Shown one piece after another: positions 44,101 to 50,832 of a stretch of DNA of 64,000 nucleotides. Each line of letters begins with the position of its first letter. The stretch's first letter is position 1. The DNA comes from Lepidodermella squamata. Lineage: Eukaryota; Gastrotricha. The position numbers and the translations under genes are program-made. The notes beneath the pieces were generated by a model that saw only the letters and a program-made list of their open reading frames with translations, had not been told where the DNA came from and made no database searches. Location of the stretch: assembly GCA_047495785.1 (NCBI GenBank), contig JBLDXI010000024.1:3968001-4032000 (forward strand), given 5' to 3'.

Positions 44101-46082
44101 AAGTTAAGCCCCTAGATCTATTACATTCAGTCGCGGTAAGAGACATAAAAATTTCATAATTGTTTTGATTACGCAACAAGCTAATTTGATACTGCCAAAA
44201 TTAGGACCCATTAACTTGTTTGATAGTAGTAGCTGAACTTCAGTAACTTCGAATGTAGGGAGAGTTTGAATGTTTATTTAGCTTGGCTCCATTCAATATT
44301 ATTTAAAAAATATTTCACCCCCGGCGGGACTCGAACCCGCAATCTTTGAATTAGAAGTCCAACGCCTTGCCATTAGGCCACGAGGGCTGCTTGAAAGTTC
44401 GAACAGCATTCTAGATAATGAGGCTTGAATCCCCAGGAACAATTATGTGGAAAAAGGATTGTGCGCCGCCCGGGAGTCGAACCCGGGTCACAAGAATGGG
44501 AATCTTGTATGATACCGTTACACTAGCGGCGCTTGACGGAACTGAGAACATCATAACTCGATTTAATCGGAACTATCTCTCATTTTTTTCGTTTTTTACT
44601 TCCAGTGGCTGAGTCTCTATAGTTTGAAACGGCTTGGCTTGGATCTCTACAAACTCATATCGGGCCCAGATTGCTCCCACGTCGAGAAACCTGTCAAAGC
44701 CCTGGGCGGTAAGCCTATCGCAGCAAAATACTGCTGCAAGATCTTCCCATCAGTGAACATCAACGGAACCGTAAAACACCTTCAACTCCTGCCAAACGAG
44801 CTCGAAGACTACGAAGCTCAAGTGTCGAAAACACTGGAGCGGTATCTGAAACGTTTAAGGTGGCTATTATCTGGATCACGGCGCCTTTTCGGCGTAGTTG
44901 CCCACGACAAAGTCGCTGTCCTGCTTGACACAAGCGGTTCCATGGAGCCGTACATGGACGAGGTGCGTCGCGAGATGAGCGTCCTGATCTGGGAGCAGTT
45001 GCATTCGCAGAAAGCTTCCTTCAATCTGATCGCGTTCAATGAGACTATCAAAACGTGGCGGCAGCATATTGTGCCAGCGATCCAGGAGAACTGCGCAGAT
45101 GCTATGGCTTGGGTTAGTAAGCTTCAGGCGGATGGCGCTACCAGAATCCTAGACGCCATCAAATTGGCTCTGTCAGATCGTGACATAGATGCGATTTACT
45201 TGTTAACGGACGGCAAGCCTGATGCGAGCGCGCAAAGCGTTCTGCGTGAGGTTGCACGCATTTCGGCGGAGTGTGACCGTATCGATACGGCGTCGGGTAA
45301 CAAGGCGAGATGTGGCCATCGCGTTTCGATCAATACAATCTCGTTCAACTGCACGGATGCGGCGGCGAACGAGTTTCTGCGGCTGTTGGCACGGGAAACG
45401 TGCGGCCGGTACCACCGGTGCCAGTCGGATACCGATGCGCATCTGGCTATTCACGCTATGTTGAGCGATGGCTTTGAAACAACTGAGGTAAGTTTCGTCT
45501 AGTTTTGACACGGGGGGCCAGTCAAGTAAATATGGCTACCAATTGTGCAAAGTAGAATCCTCGAGCTTGGAGGTACTTTCGGGTATTTCCGGCTTCGAAT
45601 TTCAATTACTTCTGGTTCTCCAGCACCTCTCGAGCTGGGGTTTATGGTACCCTCCTTACCCCTACGTCGTACACGGGATGAAAGGGAAAGCTCTAAATCC
45701 TTCCTTAAAGGGCTATTGGTAGAATCCATAAGTGAACCTAGGTTTGACAGTCCCCCATTAACCTTCCCCATGTTTTCTGTAGAACTTGAGCCTGCCTGAA
45801 TTCGATGGTCACGATTTGCTAAGGCTCGCGGCTGAGATAGCTCGGGCAAGGCGTTTCCTCAAGCAGTCAGCCATTTTCCGGCAAATGTACGCCGATTTTG
45901 CTGCTCAGAACAACAACTATGCTTCGGATGCGAAAAGCGGCAAAATGAAATCGAGCGCTTCGAGCCCGGGCAATCTCAACGCGGCTATGCCTAGCAGTCG
46001 TAGTAATGTCAGCGGCGCATCGCGCATCGCGTCAGCCACGCCGTCCAGTCGCATAGCGCAATCTTCAATCCTTGCGTCCTGA
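32200..46082 (+). CDS. VWA3A: VWA3A, protein with three von Willebrand A domains, host of nested RNA and protein genes
   Basis: Exons 32200-32276, 32327-32974, 33028-33153, 33209-33317, 33429-33488, 33654-33851, 33910-34152, 36288-37127, 38870-39316, 44606-45487 and 45783-46082 encode 1309 residues; all phases close. Three VWA modules are each preceded by the family signature WLLSGSRR-F-G or a close form (RIRWLLSGSRRSFG; DWLTRRSRRLWG; RLRWLLSGSRRLFG). The third keeps a full MIDAS (DTSGS). The first (DVSDA) and second (DLSAA) lack the second Ser. Exon 9 has FYNERKNNVG, matching a family motif between modules 2 and 3. The C terminus LPEFDGHDLLRLAAEIARARRFL also fits, followed by a Ser-rich tail. 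Introns 7, 8 and 9 are 2135, 1742 and 5288 nt and hold other genes. VWA3A is linked to cilia; its molecular role is poorly known. Confidence 0.92.
34280..34350 (+). tRNA. tRNA-Gly(CCC), VWA3A intron 7
   Basis: 71 nt; acceptor GCGCCGC pairs with GCGGCGC, anticodon stem CAAGA/TCTTG with loop TTCCCAT (anticodon CCC), T-arm CCGGGTTCGACTCCCGG. A T-run follows within 10 nt. Same sequence as the other three tRNA-Gly genes here. Confidence 0.97.
34547..34665 (-). ncRNA. U5: U5 snRNA, copy A
   Basis: 119-nt spliceosomal U5 RNA. On the minus strand it begins GTACTCTGG and has stem-loop 1 with the invariant loop GCCTTTTAC between AAATCTTTC and TAAAGATTT. It then has an Sm-like site GATTTCTTGG and the 3' hairpin GCTTCTC/GAGAAGC. 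Lies in VWA3A intron 7, antisense to the host. The hairpin loop has one change (CTTCTA). Confidence 0.93.
34687..34737 (-). promoter_or_regulatory. snRNA-type promoter of U5 copy A
   Basis: Contains TTCCACCTTCAAACGGGCT ending 22 nt before the RNA start, plus ATATGCTAATG further upstream, close to an octamer (ATGCAAAT). Both blocks recur before all six U5 genes. Confidence 0.75.
34738..34775 (+). pseudogene. tRNA-like relic
   Basis: TTAGCTCAACTGAG followed directly by GGTTCGAGTCTCGC resembles box A and box B of a tRNA with the anticodon arm deleted. It cannot fold as a tRNA. Confidence 0.4.
35014..35086 (+). tRNA. tRNA-Lys(CTT), VWA3A intron 7
   Basis: 73 nt; acceptor GCCCGGT/ATCGGGC, D-arm TAGCTCAGTCGGTAGAGCA, anticodon stem TGGGA/TCCCA with loop CTCTTAA (anticodon CTT), T-arm GTGGGTTCGAGCCCCAC. 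A T-run follows. It lies between the head-to-head U5 copies A and B. Confidence 0.97.
35243..35292 (+). promoter_or_regulatory. snRNA-type promoter of U5 copy B
   Basis: ATATGCTAATG at 35243-35253 and TTCCACCTCAAAACGGGCT ending at 35292, 22 nt before the RNA start; an AT-rich spacer follows. Confidence 0.75.
35314..35432 (+). ncRNA. U5: U5 snRNA, copy B
   Basis: 119 nt with the same core as copy A: start GTACTCTGG, loop GCCTTTTAC, Sm-like GATTTCTTGG, 3' hairpin. The hairpin loop differs by one base (CTTCGAC). Sense to VWA3A, in intron 7, head-to-head with copy A. Its 3' flank (about 35433-35575) resembles that of copy D. Confidence 0.93.
35828..35899 (-). tRNA. tRNA-Arg(TCT), VWA3A intron 7
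   Basis: 72 nt; acceptor GCCCTCG/CGGGGGT with a G1-U72 wobble, anticodon stem TTGGA/TTCAA with loop CTTCTAA (anticodon TCT), T-arm GCGGGTTCGAGTCCCGC. The body outside the anticodon arm is almost identical to tRNA-Arg(CCT) at 43954 and 46541. Confidence 0.96.
35982..36052 (-). tRNA. tRNA-Gly(CCC), VWA3A intron 7
   Basis: 71 nt, same sequence as the copy at 34280 but inverted. It closes the intron 7 set of RNA genes. It follows tRNA-Arg(TCT) at about 80 nt, as in the pair at 44316/44462. Confidence 0.97.
37575..38462 (-). CDS. Unknown protein nested in VWA3A intron 8
   Basis: Two exons, 38462-38300 and 38194-37575, encode 260 residues. The intron is 105 nt, phase 1, and the junction reads SN|LDLPEYFENG. 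The N terminus is basic (MVRKSGKFGVRTGG, RRHRLHF). The middle is charged and helical. A CNCRMH motif lies near residue 210, and an acidic stretch (DDFVDYEDEVAESENEDGE) precedes the end KLSDFLVTAK. No signal peptide, membrane span or known domain was recognised. It lies wholly inside an intron of VWA3A on the opposite strand. Coding status is supported by clean splicing and length; function is unknown. Confidence 0.75.
39408..39478 (+). tRNA. tRNA-Gly(CCC), VWA3A intron 9
   Basis: 71 nt, same sequence as the 34280 copy, anticodon CCC; a short T-run follows. It opens the intron 9 set of RNA genes, about 90 nt into the intron. Confidence 0.97.
39810..39928 (-). ncRNA. U5: U5 snRNA, copy C
   Basis: 119 nt with intact loop GCCTTTTAC, Sm-like GATTTCTTGG and 3' hairpin GCTTCTC-CTTCGA-AGAGAAGC. 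Antisense to VWA3A, head-to-head with copy D. Confidence 0.94.
39950..40000 (-). promoter_or_regulatory. snRNA-type promoter of U5 copy C
   Basis: TTCCACCTTAAAACGGGCT ends 22 nt before the RNA start. The upstream block reads AATATTCTAATG, diverged from the octamer-like form of copies A, B, E and F. Confidence 0.72.
40251..40300 (+). promoter_or_regulatory. snRNA-type promoter of U5 copy D
   Basis: TTCCACCTTAAGACGGGCT ends 22 nt before the RNA start; the upstream block reads ATATTATAATGAG. Confidence 0.72.
40322..40440 (+). ncRNA. U5: U5 snRNA, copy D
   Basis: 119 nt, start GTACTCTGG, loop GCCTTTTAC and 3' hairpin intact. One change is seen just before the Sm-like site (CTTCGGACGATT). Sense to VWA3A in intron 9. 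Confidence 0.92.
40603..40665 (+). pseudogene. Degenerate U5 fragment
   Basis: TTTCCGCTCAGAACGGACAA is followed by an altered loop (CTCCTTCCACC where CGCCTTTTACT is expected) and AAAGATTTCCGTGC. It resembles the U5 5' half with about ten changes and lacks the Sm site and 3' hairpin. It lies directly after the 3' flank of copy D. Confidence 0.75.
40972..43185 (-). CDS. GABA-B-like class C G-protein-coupled receptor, intronless, nested in VWA3A intron 9
   Basis: 737-residue single exon. A signal peptide (MKFASFAIILNVLVLNVGA) precedes a Venus-flytrap ligand domain (about 25-440) with family-like blocks GATYTPGCKSYGAMVHHLNS, VAIAYSCSS, YRIRSSS and DARIFVVQTFEAFVILRLL. Seven membrane helices follow (about 455-735), without the Cys-rich domain of glutamate-type class C receptors, which fits GABA-B-type receptors. 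Lack of introns in this intron-dense neighbourhood suggests a retroposed copy. The frame is open throughout and looks functional. Ligand is unknown; orphan class C receptors of this form exist in invertebrates. Confidence 0.88.
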   Translation of the reverse strand: MKFASFAIILNVLVLNVGAMKPYNLTILRLAVWSPIPVHQMTCSVVMQFVLDKINQRSDILPDYHLVTQEVDEGPNGVYDAKIAVAFSREMNEPRGAYQSPVILGATYTPGCKSYGAMVHHLNSVAIAYSCSSALFTNDRKAYPNVYRIRSSSEVSNNICLAFIKRNKWTKVAMYANAENPTNIQLATHFISEMDKFNVSLAWFDVGAGIDEAAVQSMKQSDARIFVVQTFEAFVILRLLCVAYNVGIKGNRYVFLLSSLMAFDPLGLPKMISPDCSRDMIISQLEHMFYYGSAQTPIDNYDTATLLGYNLHEFDAEFLPYHAVRSSWKIDLADRFLCHDMMLMAVLALDQTEKQLSRLNMTLRDFKEYPELIMKVTNQSVSATDFSGLRTGRVKFSSRLEYDDDVMSIQSWSAKAGYKVHYKSIRSKDNVTYELKDMAEINWSNKFAKLPKDSADILIKLNDVTLSACITLSTLAGLSAALSIISIFWLKLRLKVDASRHLPTMIGSIFLDISAISFSFNPSDHGDWICSSGPMFLGLGMSIFSAYLTALLFIIYKQIRTSVRPGSKKIIRFEKAISRLQIKGVRTAISACFVWMVISLLSFVLLFIYDRPTGRTALNVEMTFYDVEQDIVTQFVESRCYSRIQHIHYYVLTVANMLLQLFGCSLILRLRFTKWAPPDRVIGIAHLNLTTITAATTVILVVLQSSVAARKITVAVGCLVVSTSVHFLTIFPFIQKT
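43186..43953. other. Upstream region of the GABA-B-like receptor with a GC-rich hairpin
   Basis: 43482-43505 can form a 9-bp stem, GGGGTACGG/CCGTACCCC, with a 6-nt loop. A second imperfect palindrome of TAACCGGGTTA type lies near 43680-43692. No ORF of note occurs. Confidence 0.5.
43954..44025 (-). tRNA. tRNA-Arg(CCT), VWA3A intron 9
   Basis: 72 nt; acceptor GCCCTTG/CGGGGGT, anticodon stem TCGGC/GCCGA with loop CTCCTAA (anticodon CCT), T-arm GCGGGTTCGAGTCCCGC. Confidence 0.96.
44316..44387 (-). tRNA. tRNA-Arg(TCT), VWA3A intron 9
   Basis: 72 nt, same sequence as the 35828 copy; anticodon TCT. With the tRNA-Gly at 44462 it repeats the Arg-Gly order of intron 7. Confidence 0.96.
44462..44532 (-). 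tRNA. tRNA-Gly(CCC), VWA3A intron 9
   Basis: 71 nt, same sequence as the other tRNA-Gly genes, on the minus strand. It ends about 75 nt before VWA3A exon 10. Confidence 0.97.
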
Positions 46083-46540
46083 AAAATTGACGATTTTTCG
46101 CGGACTTGTTTGTTGTTGTTATATACATCCAAATTTGACCTTGGATTTTCTACATTTATATACTCAGAACAATTATGTGTTTCAAATGTGTTAAACTTCT
46201 TGACGTGAGCATTTAATCTTTACTATTTTTTCAAAAAACAGGCTGATGTGTGATATTACATTTTTGTTGCCTCTGATATTGAGAATTGATAATTTACGAA
46301 GAGATTGCGAAATATTTTGCGATGAGCCTGAAATTATATCTGTGATGATATTTTGTCAAATGTCTCCGATCGTGTTGAACTGGAAAATTCGGATTCTTGA
46401 GATGCAAATCTTGAAAGCTTAGAACGATGCTTAAAATAAAAGAATGTCGATATATAAGTCGATATTTCATCTCCTAGCCTTTAGCTTGGATGAGCTTCTA
46501 TCTCGAACCAATTCAAGAGGACAGATTGAGGACAGGAGGA
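46083..46540. other. Region 3' of VWA3A, nothing found
   Basis: AT-rich 458 nt between the VWA3A stop and tRNA-Arg. A possible poly-A signal AATAAA lies near 46435. No other feature was recognised. Confidence 0.5.
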
Positions 46541-46612
46541 GCCCTTGTGGCCTAATGGCAAGGCGTCGGCCTCCTAAGCCGAAGATTGCGGGTTCGAGTC
46601 CCGCCGGGGGTG
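46541..46612 (+). tRNA. tRNA-Arg(CCT)
   Basis: 72 nt, matches the 43954 copy except for one D-loop base; anticodon loop CTCCTAA. A T-run follows at once. It stands outside VWA3A. Confidence 0.96.
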
Positions 46613-46804
46613 CAATCTTTTTGCAAGCTCCTCCGGTTTTATTGCACAGGCGGAAATGTTATCCTAGACTGAGCAACCTAGCCATTACATCGAGAAAATC
46701 GATTGCTCTTTTGATGGTGGAAGATATCTCTGGATTGATTTGGCATGATTCGGTTCGAAACTCATATTTTGAGCTAAATCTGGATATGATTGTTTTTGGT
46801 CTTT

Positions 46805-46923
46805 CGCTTCTCTTCGAAGGAGAAGCCCAAGAAATCGCCCGAAGGCTCATTGAATGTTCCCACGCACGGAAATCTTTAGTAAAAGGCGAAAGATTTGTTC
46901 GTTTTGCGCGGAAACCAGAGTAT
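46805..46923 (-). ncRNA. U5: U5 snRNA, copy E
   Basis: 119 nt, starts ATACTCTGG as in vertebrate U5; loop GCCTTTTAC, Sm-like GATTTCTTGG and 3' hairpin intact. Part of the tandem U5-plus-channel unit. Confidence 0.94.
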
Positions 46924-46944
46924 TGTATATCAATTCAAAATGTT

Positions 46945-46994
46945 AGCCCGTTCTAAATAGGAATCCACATAGGACACCCAACTAATTAGCATAT
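46945..46994 (-). promoter_or_regulatory. snRNA-type promoter of U5 copy E
   Basis: TTCCTATTTAGAACGGGCT ends 22 nt before the RNA start, the most diverged of the six; ATATGCTAATTAG lies upstream. Confidence 0.7.
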
Positions 46995-47347
46995 TCGTAA
47001 AGAGATAACCACAAGACAATTAAGGGACTGTCGACCCAAACAGCAGGTGTTTTTCAATTATTGGAACGGCTAACCGCAGCCAATGTTTCAATGCGCAAGT
47101 CGCTTTTGGCTCAACTGTTCTCGTGATGATGTTGAACGTTGAACCGCTCGTTAATTGTCGGCCAGGATAATCAACCTGCTGGGCGATCAACCATACAAAT
47201 ATGTTCCCTAGTTATAGAGTGGATTTGTAAAAATCTGAATACATTTTTATTTTTATATTAGCTGTCATTTTCAATGGGTTTCGTATTAGTTTCAACGCTA
47301 AAAAGTAAAGACGTTCTTCTGTCTATTTGCGATAGCCAGCATCGTGA

Positions 47348-48686
47348 TCATATTAGCATTTTGGCACCGTATCCTACAAAGATACCACCACCAACAGTGA
47401 ATGCTAAAACAGCGGCGGTAAGATCAAGCAATCGAATTAAGTTGATACCAGTATTAGCCCCCCGTGCAAAGACGCGCATTTTCGCGATCTTGTGAGTTGC
47501 TAGAAAACAAGTTGCCAGAGTGTACACTGTCAATAGCGCACAAATGATCACGAAAGCTACAACAATATTGATAAGATACACCTCTTGTGCGGTTCGAGGT
47601 ATCAGCGAGAAAATCAAGGTGAGAACAACGTACATTGAAAGATTCACGGTTATGCAGAACGCCGGACGATCAGGATGGTGTGGAGCCATGATCAGTCCCA
47701 CAATTTGCAGGATGAAAAGCATGCTCGTCGGTATAAAAACATTTCCGACGTAGTACTGATATTTCCGCTTAATGGTGAGTATTAGTGTCACATGATGAAA
47801 CCCGCCAGCATCCCAAGAAGATCCGTTGAAACTGACGAACGTCCAAATGTCATCGTCTCGCAACGGTTCATACCCGGCTTGAACGCCGACAGCATCGAGG
47901 GCAATCTCAACTTCATTGAGAAAATTTTGGGTTTCTATTTCAAACGTGCAAATTGCGTAGTCGAACGGGAATTTTGTGTAACTGAAGTTGAAGCAAACCG
48001 ATATGAAAGGTCGTAAACAGGAGATCAAAAATCGAGGTCCCCCGTCCCTTAATGGGCGAATTTTTATCAACCTCTCGCTAGAAAACAGGAAGAGACAATG
48101 ACATCTATAAAATAAATAAATAAACGAACTCTCTCATGGGTCGTGATTCGCCGATAGCATTAACATGTTGCAATTCCGGCCACCATACTGTATCGGCTGG
48201 AATCTCAAACTGGACTCGGTCAAGAATATCCTGAGGCAAATGCTCGTAGCCATACAGCAATTCCGATCTTATGTCCCTGCCGCACGGCATAATCCAAAAT
48301 AATCGGAACGCCATGGTAACCGTCATGCTTTTCAAGAAATGCTGTTAATAGCATAACAGGAATCTTAGAACTTAGAATGACAACCTCATTGATAAATCGT
48401 CGACATTGTTGATTTGCTGGATCATGGCAAAGAGGAAGCTTCTGATTGCATCGCTAAAATTGTTAGACCTCAAGTGCCATTCTGTAGGAAGGTTGCTCGA
48501 TTTGGCGATGGGACAGAGATGGAAAAATCGATCGCGAAATGTGTCGGCGTAACTCATGTTGACACTGAAATCTTCGCCATCTTTTAAGATGAATCTCGGT
48601 AAATTTTTGTCTATCGCCTGGTCATTCGTGGTAACTGCTGTTAACATATGGACAATGAGGCAAGCAACAATGAAGTGGCCATTCAT
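47348..48686 (-). CDS. Cys-loop ligand-gated ion channel subunit, copy 2
   Basis: Exons 48686-48385, 48327-48130 and 48077-47348 have the same lengths as copy 1 (302, 198, 730 nt) and encode 409 residues. Signal peptide MNGHFIVACLIVHMLTAVTT; loop A reads WWPELQH; the Cys-loop is CFNFSYTKFPFDYAIC; four membrane segments are present. Differences from copy 1 are scattered substitutions (for example NVFIPTSMLFILQ in M1 and LSMYVVLTLIF in M2) with no frameshift, so it looks functional. Its upstream 0.7 kb and its neighbouring U5 gene are shared with copy 3. Confidence 0.93.
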
Positions 48687-50038
48687 TGTATAATAAGTGG
48701 AAAATCAGAGCCTTATAGAGAATATATCAATTTTTATTCGATCATTGAAAGTGCAGAAAGTGCAACGGCGCTACAGACTCGGTATTTTCTTTGCAGTTTA
48801 GGATGATCCGGATTGCGGCAAGTTGCTATTTCCGCTCATTTTAAGGTTAAGATTCACATATTCTATTATAAATATCTAGTTAATAAAAAACGCAGGCATT
48901 CCGATTTTTCTTGTCTATCTTTCATCTACCGTTTTAAAGGATGATTATATTGATTATCCGGATTAAAGTTGAGAGTATGCCCAAAGACAATTGAGTGGTG
49001 CAAAAGCCGAGAAGACTTGTGTTCAAAAGTTCAGCAGTGAATTGAGTTGATAAAGCTGTCGAGAGAAATAATTATTGTCTATGCTCTTTCCATGAAGATT
49101 TTTCTAAGCATAAATGCAATGATATTATGGTCCATGTGAAAGGATCTATAGACCGTAGGGACAGCAAACTCTTGTTTCAGTAATTCACATAACATTCGAA
49201 TTTGCGATATTCCTAATACCAGTCGATCCCGTTAGTAATTTGGCCACGTCGAGCACTCTACTATTGATTTGCTTCGTAAAACTGATGGTTTATTGTTCAC
49301 AAGGGGAACATTGTTCATCAAGGTCGATTAGTACAATTGCCTGTCTTAGTCATGTCACAATTGCCCTGCACGGAATGAGAACTGCATATACAAATAACTT
49401 GCCGAAAAAATATTCTCAAACGTAATTCGAACGCATAAATCGCCGTCGGCGCTGCAAAATAGGCTATGTCCACAAAACAACTTTTTGAGATACAGTAGTT
49501 TTGCGTTTAGCCGGACACGACCCGCGCCAGACAATTTTGTCCGGCTAAATGAAAGTCCGGCTTAATGCAACTTTTTGTACGTAAAGTCATCGGTACGAGC
49601 CAAGCAAAGTTGTCCGTATTAACGCAAATCCAGCTTATTATAGTCCGGCTTAACGCAAAACTACTGTATATATTTTCAATTTCGAAAAAACGCAATTTTA
49701 CATCTTCGATCCCACAATCCGATTCGAGAAGAGCGCGGAACAAGCAGTTGAAGTCGACCTAGAAAAGCGCGCTCACTATGAGCCATGCGTGAAGAGAAGT
49801 ACAACCTAGTACAACGTACAACCTAGTCTCTATCGAAGTAATTGGCTTTGTTCGTTGGCGCCCGCGGCGGAATCTCGAAATTCTTCCGTGAATTCATCAA
49901 CAAGTCAACCTGCCCCAGTCAATCCTACCTGACATTGTCATCTCAGTTATGAAGGGCTCATGCAAAATAAGTAATAACCTGTACAACAAAAATTGTTAAA
50001 TGTAAATTCCTAGTTGAAAATGATTGTTTTTAGTCTTC
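48687..50038. other. Upstream region of channel copy 2
   Basis: 48700-49430 repeats the 5' flank of channel copies 1 and 3 (GATGATTATATTGATTA, GGTTTATTGTTCACAAGG, TGCACGGAATGAGAAC). A MITE lies at 49493-49666. The rest shows no gene. Confidence 0.65.
49493..49666. mobile_element. Short MITE of Tc1/mariner-pogo (Tigger) type
   Basis: 174 bp bounded by 24-bp terminal inverted repeats beginning CAGTAGTTTTGCG (49493-49516 and 49643-49666, 23 of 24 matching) and flanked on both sides by TA, the expected target-site duplication. GTCCGGCT-type subrepeats occur inside. No coding capacity. The CAGT ends and TA sites fit the pogo/Tigger group. Confidence 0.85.
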
Positions 50039-50157
50039 CGCTTCTCTTCGAAGGAGAAGCCCAAGAAATCGCCCGAAGGCTCATTGAATGTTCCCACGCA
50101 CGGAAATCTTTAGTAAAAGGCGAAAGATTTGTTCGTTTTGCGCGGAAACCAGAGTAT
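50039..50157 (-). ncRNA. U5: U5 snRNA, copy F
   Basis: 119 nt; sequence appears identical to copy E over the RNA, start ATACTCTGG, all core elements present. Confidence 0.94.
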
Positions 50158-50179
50158 ATATTAATATTTTAAAATGTTG

Positions 50180-50229
50180 AGCCCTTTCTAAGGTGGAATC
50201 CACGCAGCACATCCAACTCATTAGCATAT
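50180..50229 (-). promoter_or_regulatory. snRNA-type promoter of U5 copy F
   Basis: TTCCACCTTAGAAAGGGCT ends about 23 nt before the RNA start; ATATGCTAATGAG lies upstream. Confidence 0.75.
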
Positions 50230-50832
50230 TCGCAGCGAGAAAAACAGTTAACACAAACAAGAGACCCAACGTTGGTTTTTTCAATTCTATAAGGCGAACA
50301 GCTAACCTCAGCCGATTGCTTGCTGGTCGAAATCTAAATTTCTAAAACCAGAAGCCCATCATCTAAGCTAATTTATGATGAAAAGACCAGAGAACATTCA
50401 TGATTCAATTGAGCAACTTCAATGCGCAAGTTCGCTTTTGGCTCAACTGTTCCTGTGACTCGTGATAATGTTGAACGATGACTGGTTATTGCCGGTTATG
50501 GTTATTGCCGGTTGTAGGTCAGGCTAATCAAACCCTTGGGCAAGCAAGAAGCAACTAAACTCAATGCTCGCTAAAAGTTAAAGGATTTGTAAAAATCGGA
50601 ATACATCTTTATTTATATTATATGTGTCGTAGGCTAATAAGCAATTTAGTAGGATTGGGAATCCAACTAGTGTTTTGCCAATTTGCTCATAAACCTAGTT
50701 TAATATTCGGCAATAATTGATCCAATACACCAATTAGGATTAAATGGCAAAATATTGCTTGAGTAATCGAAAATTGTGAGATTCCAACCGTGAAGAAGGT
50801 CGGGGGTGGTTTTCTTGACCGTCCGGTCTCTT

